From Companilactobacillus kimchiensis (lineage in GTDB: Bacteria > Bacillota > Bacilli > Lactobacillales > Lactobacillaceae): a stretch of 64,000 nt of DNA. The position numbers and the translations under genes were made by a program. Under the pieces are notes generated by a model. That model worked only from the letters and a program-made list of their open reading frames with translations. It did not search any database and had not been told where the DNA came from. Below are positions 26,521 to 35,854 of the stretch, in pieces (positions within the stretch are counted from its first letter, which is position 1; every line of letters begins with the position of its first letter). The stretch lies in assembly GCF_001438805.1 (NCBI RefSeq), contig NZ_JQCF01000004.1, positions 1-64,000 of the forward strand, given 5' to 3'.

Positions 26521-26570
26521 GAAAAAATAGGCCTAGATAATCAAATATTTGATTATCTAGGCCTATTTTA
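26521..26570 (-). terminator. Perfect 46-base palindromic terminator
   Basis: Positions 26524-26569 read the same on both strands, centred on AAATATTT, with TAGGCCTA arms. A-runs outside give a T tail on the minus strand. It follows the EIIC gene at 26575 and lies upstream of the lac promoter. Confidence 0.9.
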
Positions 26571-26574
26571 AAAA

Positions 26575-27864
26575 TTACTCAGTAATATTTTTATCTAATT
26601 CATCTTTTAAAAATTGTCGATCTAATATTTTGGCAAAGGGATAATAAATAAAAATTCCCAAAACAATCTCAACCAGCTGTAAGGCCGATCCCCGCCAACT
26701 TCCCGTTGTTAACCAACCGGAGATTAATGGTGGTGTAGTCCAAGGTAATGTCACGCCGTTAGTATATGGCACCAAATGGGTCGTAAAAGCCATCCCTGAA
26801 ATCAAAACATTAACTACTGGTGTGATCACAAACGGAATCGCAATAATTGGATTCAGAACTACCGGCAAGCCATATATCAATGGTTCCCCAATTCCAAAGA
26901 TACTGGGAATGATCGTAATTTTACCAAGTTCTTTGATTCGACGCGATTTACAAACAAATAACATGACTATTAACAGTGACAAAATACTACCACCGCCACC
27001 ATAAGTCGAAAAGTCCTCAATAAATTGTTCTGTATATATATGTGGCAACACCTGACCATTTTGAAATGCTTTTAGATTATCCTGTGTTAAGACAAATAAT
27101 ATTGGCGACCAGACACTATTGACAACCGCTGGACCATTGATTCCAAAACACCATAGGATCGAAGCAAGAAAAATATATAACAACACCGATCCTAGAGAAT
27201 TCCCAACATTTTTCAATGGTGTCTGTAACATTGTATAAATAAAATTATAAGCGGTCCCTACACTAGTCAAACTAAAAATCACTCTAATTAAAAAGAAAAT
27301 CAGAATCACAAAACCACTTGGTAATAAAACATCAAATGATTCGCTGACCATTTCCGGAACACCCTTAGGCATCTTAATGGTCCAATTCTGTTTCGTAGCA
27401 AAGTGAAATAATTCCACACTGATCAAAGCAGTAAACAATCCTAAAAATATCCCGTTTGGTCCCAGATAAATCGTTCTAACAGCACCAATCGTCTCATGAC
27501 CGACATTCATAGTCGTTGGCGTTAAAATTAAAAAGGCCACTATGGCTACTGCAGTAGCATGTATCGCTACCAATCCTCGATTTTTTCCATAGGCATAAGA
27601 AATACCGAAACATGATAATAAACCCATGAAACTAAAAACTGAACTAGAAACTGCACTGAACCATTCAATCCACTTATGTCCAAAAACACTGATCCAAAAG
27701 TTCGTCCAACCGGGAATTGGAAAATTACCAATTAATAAAAAAATAGAAATAATAATAATCAATGGTGTAATAATTAAAAAACCATCACGTAACGATCGTA
27801 AAACGACATTATTCGCCAATCGATCCGCAATGGGAGTTAAAACTTCTTCAATTTTTTTTTGCAC
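26575..27864 (-). CDS. Lone PTS EIIC, lactose/cellobiose class
   Basis: A 429-aa membrane EIIC of the Cel/Lac family without EIIA or EIIB parts: typical phrases are GFLIITPLIII, WTIKMPKGVPEMVSESF, FGINGPAVVNSVWSP and GEPLIYGLPVVLNP. Start is GTG at 27864, 10 bases after GGGGAG. It has its own promoter and terminator, upstream of but separate from the lac operon. It must use EIIA and EIIB made elsewhere, such as 41155-41900 or distant genes. The sugar is probably a beta-glucoside or chitobiose-like disaccharide but cannot be fixed. Confidence 0.85.
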   Translation of the reverse strand: MQKKIEEVLTPIADRLANNVVLRSLRDGFLIITPLIIIISIFLLIGNFPIPGWTNFWISVFGHKWIEWFSAVSSSVFSFMGLLSCFGISYAYGKNRGLVAIHATAVAIVAFLILTPTTMNVGHETIGAVRTIYLGPNGIFLGLFTALISVELFHFATKQNWTIKMPKGVPEMVSESFDVLLPSGFVILIFFLIRVIFSLTSVGTAYNFIYTMLQTPLKNVGNSLGSVLLYIFLASILWCFGINGPAVVNSVWSPILFVLTQDNLKAFQNGQVLPHIYTEQFIEDFSTYGGGGSILSLLIVMLFVCKSRRIKELGKITIIPSIFGIGEPLIYGLPVVLNPIIAIPFVITPVVNVLISGMAFTTHLVPYTNGVTLPWTTPPLISGWLTTGSWRGSALQLVEIVLGIFIYYPFAKILDRQFLKDELDKNITE

Positions 27865-27915
27865 AAAAATACGCTCCCCTAATAAAACTACTCACTGTAA
27901 AATCCCCATAAAAAG

Positions 27916-27944
27916 AGTATAAGCAAGGATTTACCAACACTCAA
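27916..27944 (-). promoter_or_regulatory. Promoter of lone EIIC gene
   Basis: TTGAGT (27939-27944) and TATACT (27916-27921) are 17 bases apart on the minus strand, about 50 bases before the GTG start. No cre or RAT element is seen here. Confidence 0.65.
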
Positions 27945-28252
27945 GCAATATTTTTATAAGTGAATATTTACGGAACTTCTTGTATACATAAAATCTGTTT
28001 TTAAACCATTAAAAATCCCAAAAATATTTTACGGATTTTATTAATCATTTTATTTAAAAGTCGATTTTACCAAATGTTTTTACATCAACTAATGATATCG
28101 GATACAGAAATATATTTATGTTAAATAAATAATAAAGTAGCATCTTTTTTGACCTAATTATTATTAGTTACAGCAAAATACGAACTATTTACTATTTATT
28201 TACATAATTATTCATGTTACTCTGTAAATAATCAAATTTAAGGAAGTGTTAG
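27945..28252. other. AT-rich spacer between EIIC and guanine deaminase
   Basis: This divergent gap shows no ORF, purine riboswitch or terminator. Near its right end ATTTACA and TGTAAAT (about 28198-28229) form an inverted repeat that might be an operator for the guaD promoter, but no clear -10 and -35 pair was found. Confidence 0.4.
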
Positions 28253-29590
28253 ATTATCACCTATCAAATCGTTTTTGAGGGAGCAATTATTTCTTCAGCA
28301 ACGTTTGACAAGGCGGATTTCACACCAGAAGTTCTTACATGTGTAGACCAGTCAGGTACAATTGACCGCGTTATATCCGCTACTGATAATGATTATCAGT
28401 CAGTCAAACAAGCTGCAATAGATAGCAATATTCTTCGTAAGATTCCCAAGGATTGTTATCTATTACCAGGATTCACTGATTTACATATTCACGCACCGCA
28501 ATGGCCACAGGCAGGGTTAGCTTTGGATAAACCCTTGAATGAATGGCTCAATACCTATACTTTCCCACTAGAATCTAAATTTAAAAATTTGGAATTTGCT
28601 GAAAAAGTATATCAAAACTTAGTAGCCGAACTATTAGCTAACGGAACAACGACTGGACTTTATTTTGGTTCAATCCATACTGATGCTAATCTAATTTTAG
28701 CTAAAATCTGCGGCTACCTAGGTCAACGTGCTTTCATAGGTAAAGTTGTCATGGATAATCCGGAACAAACCCCAGATTATTATCGTGATGCTTCGTCTGA
28801 AGTTGCTTTGAGTGAAACTGAAGTATTCATTCAACAGATGTTGGACTTACATCAGCAGACTGGAGCGGATATTACACCAGTCATTACTCCACGCTTTGTC
28901 CCCAGTTGTACTGAGGAAACTCTACGCGGATTAGGTCAATTAGCTCAGCAATATGATTTGCCGATTCAATCACACTGCAGTGAGAGCCTTTGGGAAGATC
29001 AGTATGCTATTGACCATTTCAAATTACGTGACGCACAGGTTCTTGATAAGTATGGACTATTAACTGACAAAGCGGTTATGGCTCACGGTACACAGTTAAG
29101 TGATACTGATTTAACTCTTTTTGAACAAAGACAAACTTCTTTGGCACATTGTCCCATTTCTAACGCTTATTTTGGAAATTCGGTTATGCGTGTCAATGAA
29201 GTCATTACTAAGAATATCAACGTCGGGCTTGGTACCGACATCTCCGGAGGATTTTCTCTTAGTATTTATCGAAATATGCAACAAGCTATCATGTCATCCC
29301 AAATGTTACAGGATTCTGGACAAAAACAGGCTCGTCTATCGGCGGCAAATGCTTTTTATCTAGCAACAATTGGTGGCGCTGATGCACTTCATATTAACTC
29401 AGGACAAATCAAAGTGGGTTTTAAAGCCGATTTGCAAATTGTTCAAGATCAATACTTCGCTGTCTCTTCAAATGAACCACAAGAAATATTTGAAAGACTT
29501 GTTTATCACACAAACAAAGAAAATATCAAGCAAGTTTATGTATCAGGAAAATTAGTACATAACAACTTAGGAGAAAATAATGGAAAATAA
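28253..29590 (+). CDS. guaD: Guanine deaminase with apparent ATT or ATC start
   Basis: A 445-aa metal-dependent amidohydrolase that turns guanine to xanthine and ammonia. Motifs: GFTDLHIHAPQ (His78, His80), a third His in PIQSHCSES, VMAHGTQLS and the final Asp in GLGTDISGG. The frame is open and family-like from 28253, just after a TAG. AGGAAG (28241-28246) is correctly spaced for ATT at 28253 or ATC at 28256; no ATG, GTG or TTG occurs in frame before the TTG at 28523, which would delete the metal-binding histidines. So the gene either uses a rare start codon or carries a start mutation. It overlaps the permease gene by 11 bases. Confidence 0.88.
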   Translation: MITYQIVFEGAIISSATFDKADFTPEVLTCVDQSGTIDRVISATDNDYQSVKQAAIDSNILRKIPKDCYLLPGFTDLHIHAPQWPQAGLALDKPLNEWLNTYTFPLESKFKNLEFAEKVYQNLVAELLANGTTTGLYFGSIHTDANLILAKICGYLGQRAFIGKVVMDNPEQTPDYYRDASSEVALSETEVFIQQMLDLHQQTGADITPVITPRFVPSCTEETLRGLGQLAQQYDLPIQSHCSESLWEDQYAIDHFKLRDAQVLDKYGLLTDKAVMAHGTQLSDTDLTLFEQRQTSLAHCPISNAYFGNSVMRVNEVITKNINVGLGTDISGGFSLSIYRNMQQAIMSSQMLQDSGQKQARLSAANAFYLATIGGADALHINSGQIKVGFKADLQIVQDQYFAVSSNEPQEIFERLVYHTNKENIKQVYVSGKLVHNNLGENNGK

Positions 29591-30932
29591 GAATAAGAGT
29601 AGTTTATTAGTTGGTCCTGACGATAAAATCGGCATGGGTGAAGCCGGATTTTTAGGCTTACAACATGTCTTAGCAATGGATATCTATGTTCCACCGATCA
29701 TCTTAGCAAGTATGATGGCAATGGATTTAGGCGATCAAATGGGGTTATTACAATCAACCTTCTTGGCCGCAGGTATCGGTACGATCCTTCAAACCTTTGT
29801 TTTTATGAAGATGCCCGTTTCTCAAGGTCCTTCCTTTGTTCCACTTGGTGCTGCTGCTGGGGTTGTTCTAGCCTCAGGTGGTATTAAGGGCAGTGGTATG
29901 GGAACCTTAATTGGCGCTTTATTGATTGGTTCTATTATTCTAATTATTCTTGGTGCGACCGGTATTTTCCAAAAGATCATCAACCGCTTAGTACCTGCTC
30001 TCGTCGGTGGGACGATTATTACTTGCGTTGGCTTGTCACTGATTCCGACCGCCTTAAATAGTAATATTTTCAATGCTCCTGGTAAAATTGACAACAATAT
30101 TATTTTAGCCTCAATTACCGCTTTAACCCTGTTAGTTTCCGTCGGGATCAGTTTAAAATTTCCTTCTGTTCGCAGATTTTTCAGAACTAGTTCAATTATT
30201 TTAGCTTTAGGTGTTGGAACCATTGTTTCAACCATGATGGGGCTCTTCAATTGGAAAGAAGTTGCAGATGCTGCCTGGTTTGGTTTCCCACAACGAACTA
30301 TTTTACACTGGGGTATCAATTTCAGCCCTTCAGCAATTATTACCTTTATTATCATCTACGCGGTTATAACTACAGAAACCACTGGTACTTGGTTCGCTAT
30401 GGGTGCCGTTACTAACCATGAAATCACAGCTAAACAATGGAATCGCGGTATTATCGGTGAAGGTTTGAGTTGTATGGTCGCTGCCTTACTTGGAACAACA
30501 CCAGTAACTGGTTATTCAACTAATGCCGGAGTTATTTCCATCACTGGAGTGGCTAGTAAACGGGTCTTCTTATTTGCCGGAATTTGGTTCTCAGTTCTAG
30601 GATTTTTCAGTAAATTATCTGCTTTCTTGGCTGCTATTCCTGCACCTGTTATCGGTGGAGTCTTTGCTATTATTACTGTTACAATCATGCTCAACGGTTT
30701 AAATGTTATCCGTGGTCTTGAGACAACTGATCGTGACCTGTATATTATTGGTATTCCTATCGTCCTAACCCTAGCCTTGGTTCTCTTACCTGCTAGTGTT
30801 ACTAAAGATGCTCCACAAATTCTTCAATACTTACTTGGTTCTCCAATTGCAGTTGCTGCCATCGCCGCGATTATTCTGAATCTAGTAATGCCAAAAAGTA
30901 AACCAGAAGTTAGAAAAATAAAAGCTGCTTAA
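29580..30932 (+). CDS. NCS2-family purine (xanthine/guanine/urate) permease
   Basis: A 450-aa membrane protein with about 13-14 hydrophobic segments of the uracil/xanthine permease family. Recognisable parts are GLQHVLAMDI near residue 27, SQGPSFVPLGAA, VGGTIITCVGLSLIP and GTTPVTGYSTNAGVI (the NCS2 signature region). Overlap with guaD means the two act together: uptake of guanine or xanthine and its deamination. AGGAG lies inside the end of guaD. Exact base not fixed. Confidence 0.87.
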   Translation: MENKNKSSLLVGPDDKIGMGEAGFLGLQHVLAMDIYVPPIILASMMAMDLGDQMGLLQSTFLAAGIGTILQTFVFMKMPVSQGPSFVPLGAAAGVVLASGGIKGSGMGTLIGALLIGSIILIILGATGIFQKIINRLVPALVGGTIITCVGLSLIPTALNSNIFNAPGKIDNNIILASITALTLLVSVGISLKFPSVRRFFRTSSIILALGVGTIVSTMMGLFNWKEVADAAWFGFPQRTILHWGINFSPSAIITFIIIYAVITTETTGTWFAMGAVTNHEITAKQWNRGIIGEGLSCMVAALLGTTPVTGYSTNAGVISITGVASKRVFLFAGIWFSVLGFFSKLSAFLAAIPAPVIGGVFAIITVTIMLNGLNVIRGLETTDRDLYIIGIPIVLTLALVLLPASVTKDAPQILQYLLGSPIAVAAIAAIILNLVMPKSKPEVRKIKAA

Positions 30933-30936
30933 TAAT

Positions 30937-30975
30937 AAATACCCTACAATTCGAAATGCGAATGTGGGGTATTTT
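30937..30975. terminator. Bidirectional terminator
   Basis: AAATACCCTACA-TTCG pairs with CGAA-TGTGGGGTATTT. It sits between the plus-strand permease and the minus-strand GGDEF gene. Confidence 0.85.
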
Positions 30976-32098
30976 ATTTAGATGTAATTTGCATTCGACC
31001 ATTTTTCTTGGAACTATATAGATTGTCGTCCACACGACCATAAAAATCGTTAGGTTCATTATCCTGTTCCGATATAACTGACACTCCCACTGAAATTGAA
31101 ATGATTATCTTTTTATCACCAATATCCATTTTGGAATGATTAACAGCCATAAATATCTCTTGAGCAATTCTTTCAGTGGCCTCCAAATCATAACCTGGGA
31201 ATAGAATATTAAATTCCTCTCCTCCGGTACGATAAAATTTAATTTTGGGATTGTTGGCATCAATCACTGTCTGAACAATATCTGCCACCTGTTGCAAAAT
31301 CTTATCACCAGCTAAATGACCATATGTATCATTTATTTCTTTAAAATGATCGATATCAAACATCATCATCGACAACAATAATTTATTTTTTTGGCTCTCA
31401 TCAAACATATATTTAATTTCTGAAACATAGGCCGCATAGTTTTCCGTTTTAGTCAGGGCATCATGATTGGCAAATTCTAACAAACGTAGTTTCAATTCAC
31501 TATCCCGCAGAATCATTGTGACATAACTATATAATAATATTTGAAAAATAATCAGATAAGACCATTCTTCTAAATAAGTCGACATCGCAAAATTAAACTT
31601 AATTTTCATAAATAACCACAATACCGATCCAAAAACAATGCCAGTTAAAATATAATAAACAAAAGGATGACTCTTTTGATGTCGACGCAAGTAATTCAAT
31701 GAGATATAGAACAACATCAAAACAGCCCCATGTGCCCATGACTCCCAGTAACCCAGCGAACTGTCAAAAATCATGTATAAAATTAAAACTGGGATGAAAT
31801 AATAATATGGCACTCTTATATTCAAAAAATAAGCACAAAATATTACAGCCATTAATTGAAAGTTCATAAATTGCCAAGAAATTGAAGTCCCGGCAACCGT
31901 CGATTGCATGCCGAAAACAAAAATAAGCATATAAATGACACCGAACCAAGAATTAACTAAATCAACGTCAACATTAATATTTTTTGCCTGTAAGATAGTT
32001 TTTAAAGCGTCATACAAAACCTCATACAACGTAAAGATACCTAAGATAAAAAAGATACTAGTAATAAACGGCGATAATTGCCAAACATTCCATGTCAA
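30974..32098 (-). CDS. Membrane diguanylate cyclase (GGDEF), copy 1
   Basis: A 374-aa protein: about six or seven hydrophobic helices (residues 8-200) as a membrane sensor, then a GGDEF domain (about 215-374) with the active motif GGEEF at 292-296, metal-binding MMFDIDHFKEINDTYGH and YRTGG. It should make cyclic di-GMP. The RxxD inhibitory site normally just before GGEEF is missing. The start is a TTG at 32098. It shares most of its sequence, and the TTG start context, with the next gene, so the pair arose by duplication. No EAL or HD-GYP phosphodiesterase or PilZ protein is nearby. Confidence 0.88.
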   Translation of the reverse strand: MTWNVWQLSPFITSIFFILGIFTLYEVLYDALKTILQAKNINVDVDLVNSWFGVIYMLIFVFGMQSTVAGTSISWQFMNFQLMAVIFCAYFLNIRVPYYYFIPVLILYMIFDSSLGYWESWAHGAVLMLFYISLNYLRRHQKSHPFVYYILTGIVFGSVLWLFMKIKFNFAMSTYLEEWSYLIIFQILLYSYVTMILRDSELKLRLLEFANHDALTKTENYAAYVSEIKYMFDESQKNKLLLSMMMFDIDHFKEINDTYGHLAGDKILQQVADIVQTVIDANNPKIKFYRTGGEEFNILFPGYDLEATERIAQEIFMAVNHSKMDIGDKKIIISISVGVSVISEQDNEPNDFYGRVDDNLYSSKKNGRMQITSK

Positions 32099-32188
32099 TT
32101 AAATATTGTGCCTCCATAAATATATTTATTTAAAACAATCGCCTATAAGGATACTATAATATTCAATCATTATCAGCTGAATTCAAAG

Positions 32189-32230
32189 AAATTCCCATTA
32201 TTCCTACTATTTGAGGAATAATGGGAATTT
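32189..32230 (-). terminator. Terminator between GGDEF copies
   Basis: AAATTCCCATTATTCCT pairs with AGGAATAATGGGAATTT around a short loop, with T run on the minus strand. It lies after the stop of copy 2, so the copies are separate transcripts. Confidence 0.9.
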
Positions 32231-33358
32231 TTAATTTACTGTAATTTGCATCCGACCGTTTTCCTTCGAATGATACAAATTATTATCTACTCGCTTATAA
32301 AGATCATTGGGAACTTCATCTTTTTTCGAAATCTGAGATACACCCATTGAAATGGAAATTTTAATATGTTTATCTCCAATAACTATATCCAAGTGATTTA
32401 TTGCCGAGAATATTTCATTGACAATCAATTCAGTCGACTTCAAGTCATAGCCGGGAAACAAGACATTAAACTCTTCTCCTCCAGTACGATAAAATTTCAC
32501 TTTTGGATCATTTGCCGCAATAATAGTCTGAACTACTTCGGCCACTTGTTGCAAAACTTTATCTCCTGCCAGATGTCCATAAGTATCATTCACCTGTTTA
32601 AAATGATCGATATCAAACATCATCATCGACATATTTAAGCGGTTATGAGTACTAGCTGAAAACAAATATTTCATTTCTGAGGTATAAGCCGCATAATTTT
32701 CAATTTTGGTCAAAGCATCATGATTGGCAAAATCCAACAAATGTAGCTTTATTTCACTATCACGTAAAATCATTGTGACATAACTGTAGAGTAAAATTTC
32801 GAAAATAATTAAATAAAACCATTCCTGAAAAAAGGTACTCCAAGTTAGGGAAAACTTGAGTTTTACAAAAAACCACATTAAAGATCCAAAAAAGGTTCCA
32901 GCCAAAATATAGTTGATAAACGGATGATTATTCGTTTCATGTCGACGAAGATAGTTCATCGTCCAATAAGCTGACATCAAACTAAAAGCATGACACCACG
33001 ATTGCCAATAACCGATCGAATCATTAAATACCATATAAACCAAAACAATTGGCACAAAGAAATAATACGGTAAACGTATATTTAAAAAGTAAGCACAGAA
33101 AACTAAAGCAATGATTTGAAAGTTCATAAACTCCCAGGATATCGACCTACCTACCAATGATGCCTGCATACTAAAGATAAAGACCAACATATAAAGAACG
33201 CCAAACCAGGAATTAAAAACATTATCACTCAAATTGATCTTTTTAATATGTAAGAGCGACTTGATCCAATCATATAAAACTTGATATAGGGTAAAGACAC
33301 CTAAAATAAAAAAGATACTAGTAATAAATGGTGACACGTGCCAAACATACCATGTCAA
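32231..33358 (-). CDS. Membrane diguanylate cyclase (GGDEF), copy 2
   Basis: A 375-aa paralogue of the neighbouring gene: the same helical membrane part (residues 8-200, starting MTWYVWHVSPFITSIFFILG) and GGDEF domain with active GGEEF at 293-297, DIDHFKQVNDTYGH and no inhibitory RxxD site. Start TTG at 33358. The membrane halves differ most in loops, so the two may sense different signals while making the same product. Confidence 0.88.
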   Translation of the reverse strand: MTWYVWHVSPFITSIFFILGVFTLYQVLYDWIKSLLHIKKINLSDNVFNSWFGVLYMLVFIFSMQASLVGRSISWEFMNFQIIALVFCAYFLNIRLPYYFFVPIVLVYMVFNDSIGYWQSWCHAFSLMSAYWTMNYLRRHETNNHPFINYILAGTFFGSLMWFFVKLKFSLTWSTFFQEWFYLIIFEILLYSYVTMILRDSEIKLHLLDFANHDALTKIENYAAYTSEMKYLFSASTHNRLNMSMMMFDIDHFKQVNDTYGHLAGDKVLQQVAEVVQTIIAANDPKVKFYRTGGEEFNVLFPGYDLKSTELIVNEIFSAINHLDIVIGDKHIKISISMGVSQISKKDEVPNDLYKRVDNNLYHSKENGRMQITVN

Positions 33359-33481
33359 AAGGTATTGGCCTCCTTAGTTAAATTGATTTTTATAAAAGCA
33401 TATGTTTATCCTACAATAAAAAATGACATATTTCATCAATATTAATTAATTTATTTAATCTTTTTATATACCATTTTATAT

Positions 33482-33513
33482 AAAAAAGACATTCAGCATA
33501 TTACTGAATGTCT
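33482..33513 (-). terminator. Terminator after Eis-type gene
   Basis: AGACATTCAG and CTGAATGTCT pair around CATATTA; T run on the minus strand (A run at 33482-33487). Confidence 0.9.
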
Positions 33514-33524
33514 TCGACAAGATA

Positions 33525-34688
33525 TTAGAAGTAATCAATTAATTGTGGTTTCTCGTGGACAAAAACTTCATCTAAAGCTTTTATCTTGCCTAAATCACCT
33601 TGAATAAATCCATATTTAGCCAATGAATTTAAACTACGATAACCAAACATTGCTTTGGTTAGGGATTGGATGCTTACTTCAAAATCATCTTTTTTGTCAT
33701 CAGCAATCTTCAAATCAACAATTCCATCATTAATTGAGAGTTCCCAAGTATGATTATTCCATTCCAAGGTATCATCTACTTTGAAATAAATTTTAGCTAA
33801 ATTCATCTTCTTAATTGGATAACGTTTGAGGAAATCTTCTAAGTTAACGATTCGAGCCATCATATAAGGTGTAACCTCTAATTTTGCTGAATAAGGATCA
33901 ATTAGCAGGTCCGCCTTAAAGTCTGGATCTGGTGATTCATAACTAAAGCGTTGAAAGATCGATTGATGCTTAGTTACAAATTTTAATAATAACTTCCTAC
34001 TCAAAGGATTCAGATTGAACCATTCATGAATATTAAAAGTTTCATTTTCATCATAATAAATCAAATAACCAATCAATACATCGTTATCATCATAAGCTAA
34101 GGCTATTTGGTAATCCTGGTGTTTGTCTAACATATGATCCCACCACCAAGTAGCGCGGACCACCCCGCCACGATGATTGTTTTCAAAATACATCGTCTTA
34201 ACAGCTTCCGGAAGATCTTTTATAGCAAAACGTTCAACATGTCCTTGATCACTATTCTTTACACGTGGCAATTGGGTATTTTCCATCGTGATCTTTGTAT
34301 GATCAAATACTTGTTCATAACCAAATTGACGGTAATATCCAAATGAGAACGGTGCTAAGTATGACAAAGTAACGTTGTTTTGATACATATCAGTCAAGGC
34401 AGCCTTCATTAGAGAGCTGGCTCCGCCACGACCGCCAAATTCTGGGGCACTCATAACATCCCCAATTCCGTTCATCTTAAATCCAACACCATGAAAATTA
34501 ATATCAAACGGAATACTGAACAAACCGCTACCTAATTTTTGACCATTCATAATTCCATAGACTAATGAATGATCAAAACGTTCTTTAAAAACATCTTTTC
34601 GATGTTGGGAATCATCACGATTAAATGAATATAAATAAAGATCATAAAATTCATTAAACTTATCTTTGCTGATTAAATATTTATTCAT
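33525..34688 (-). CDS. Eis-type GNAT N-acetyltransferase
   Basis: A 387-aa enhanced-intracellular-survival-type acetyltransferase. Two GNAT parts are seen: the first (about 1-145) has the acetyl-CoA motif APEFGGRGGASSLM and FGYYRQFGYE, and the C-terminal part (about 290-387) is an SCP2-like domain (TLEWNNHTWELSINDG). Family members acetylate aminoglycosides or other amines; the natural substrate here is unknown. It follows the mupG gene after a terminator, with AGGGAGG before its ATG. Confidence 0.85.
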   Translation of the reverse strand: MNKYLISKDKFNEFYDLYLYSFNRDDSQHRKDVFKERFDHSLVYGIMNGQKLGSGLFSIPFDINFHGVGFKMNGIGDVMSAPEFGGRGGASSLMKAALTDMYQNNVTLSYLAPFSFGYYRQFGYEQVFDHTKITMENTQLPRVKNSDQGHVERFAIKDLPEAVKTMYFENNHRGGVVRATWWWDHMLDKHQDYQIALAYDDNDVLIGYLIYYDENETFNIHEWFNLNPLSRKLLLKFVTKHQSIFQRFSYESPDPDFKADLLIDPYSAKLEVTPYMMARIVNLEDFLKRYPIKKMNLAKIYFKVDDTLEWNNHTWELSINDGIVDLKIADDKKDDFEVSIQSLTKAMFGYRSLNSLAKYGFIQGDLGKIKALDEVFVHEKPQLIDYF

Positions 34689-34702
34689 ATTTTCCTCCCT
34701 AT

Positions 34703-34734
34703 AAAAAAATACTATTCAATTGAGAATAGTATTT
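34703..34734 (-). terminator. Terminator after mupG
   Basis: AAATACTATTC (34707-34717) pairs with GAATAGTATTT (34724-34734); a seven-T tail follows on the minus strand. Its tail runs close to the RBS of the next gene. Confidence 0.85.
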
Positions 34735-34740
34735 CTTTTA

Positions 34741-35826
34741 TTATTCAGTTAATTTAAAACTACTCCAAGGTTTGATGTAACTTAACAAGAAAGCCTCATT
34801 AGAATTCAAGTGTCCCACAACATTACGACGACCATCATTCTTAATATCACGGAGTGCAATTTGAGTTTCACCTTTGTATTGACCATAGGTCTCATTGACA
34901 ATGATGATATCACCACGTTTGATGTCCACCGTGTCATGTGCTGGGAAGTTTCCATCCTTGTAATCAACACGTGTCATCGTACTACGTAGCAAGTAATCAG
35001 ATGCATCACCACGATAGATATGAGTGGATTTTAAAATAACTTCTTTTTCAAGGTCAGTAATGTTCGAAGAGAAATCAACCTTCAAGGCTGGATATGAAGC
35101 ATAGAATGCTTCAGCGGCTTCTTGCAACTCTTCATCAGATGCGAAGGCATTACCAATAATTACATCATCGATCACACCACTTAATAGTAAATGCTTCACT
35201 TGTGTAGCGATTGGTAGATCACGATCATCCTCTAGAGTTGGTAGACCATCTTGAACAGGCCAAGGACCAAATGTTGCATTGTGTGAGCTGACAAAGGCAG
35301 CTGAATGAATATTACGATTCCTGAAGAAAGTCGACCATTTAATGAAGAAGTCCTCACCTAATCCAGTATATCTTTGAGGATAAAAGTTATGACAACCAAG
35401 TAGATTGTTCGTATCAGGATGATAAGAAATAATATTGTCTAAGTAGTGTGTACCTGAGCTCATATTGATCTCAATCTTTAATCCATAAGGATTACGAGTC
35501 ATCTTAGCTTCTTCCATCCCAGAGAAACCTTCATCAAGTCTGACTCCAGCGGCTCCAAGATCATGGAAGAATGATAAATCATCATAACTAATATCAAGAG
35601 CAGCGAACAAACTAGGATTCATATCAACAATCGTAACAAAACCAAGCTTATTTCCATAGGCAATCGTTTCTTTAAAACGATTAATGGTTTTATCCTTATC
35701 ATCACCCAACTCAAGTAGGGATGCAAAGATCCGTGAATAACCCAATTTACTGGCAGTATCAAGATACTTTTTATCTTCATCCAAAGTTGAATGCTCTGGA
35801 TATAGTGATAGTCCAAGTCTTCTCAA
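34741..35826 (-). CDS. mupG: DUF871 protein, MupG-like 6-phospho-N-acetylmuramidase
   Basis: A 361-aa TIM-barrel protein (about 1-235) with a C-terminal small domain (about 240-361), matching the DUF871 family. The N-terminal LGLSLYPEHS, IVDMNPSLFAALD, GVRLDEGFSG and GCHNFYPQRYTGL are typical. Staphylococcal MupG splits MurNAc 6-phosphate-GlcNAc during murein recycling. The gene lies 28 bases after an EIIC and follows an RpiR regulator, the same company as in mup clusters, though no MurQ etherase is here. The start is TTG at 35826 after GGAGG. Codons are strongly biased, so it is likely well expressed. Another phospho-disaccharide is possible as substrate. Confidence 0.75.
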   Translation of the reverse strand: MRRLGLSLYPEHSTLDEDKKYLDTASKLGYSRIFASLLELGDDKDKTINRFKETIAYGNKLGFVTIVDMNPSLFAALDISYDDLSFFHDLGAAGVRLDEGFSGMEEAKMTRNPYGLKIEINMSSGTHYLDNIISYHPDTNNLLGCHNFYPQRYTGLGEDFFIKWSTFFRNRNIHSAAFVSSHNATFGPWPVQDGLPTLEDDRDLPIATQVKHLLLSGVIDDVIIGNAFASDEELQEAAEAFYASYPALKVDFSSNITDLEKEVILKSTHIYRGDASDYLLRSTMTRVDYKDGNFPAHDTVDIKRGDIIIVNETYGQYKGETQIALRDIKNDGRRNVVGHLNSNEAFLLSYIKPWSSFKLTE

Positions 35827-35854
35827 AACATGACCTCCGAAAAATTATTAATTT

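Noticed and set aside
28081..28252. Purine riboswitch ahead of guaD
   Set aside because: None of the conserved core or paired loop sequences could be seen.
28523..29590. Guanine deaminase starting at the TTG codon at 28523
   Set aside because: This form would lack the LHIHAP metal motif, and the open frame with family-like sequence and an RBS starts 270 bases earlier.
29822..30355. Long minus-strand ORF opposite the purine permease
   Set aside because: It mirrors the codon pattern of the permease; translated text is low-complexity and has no start signal.
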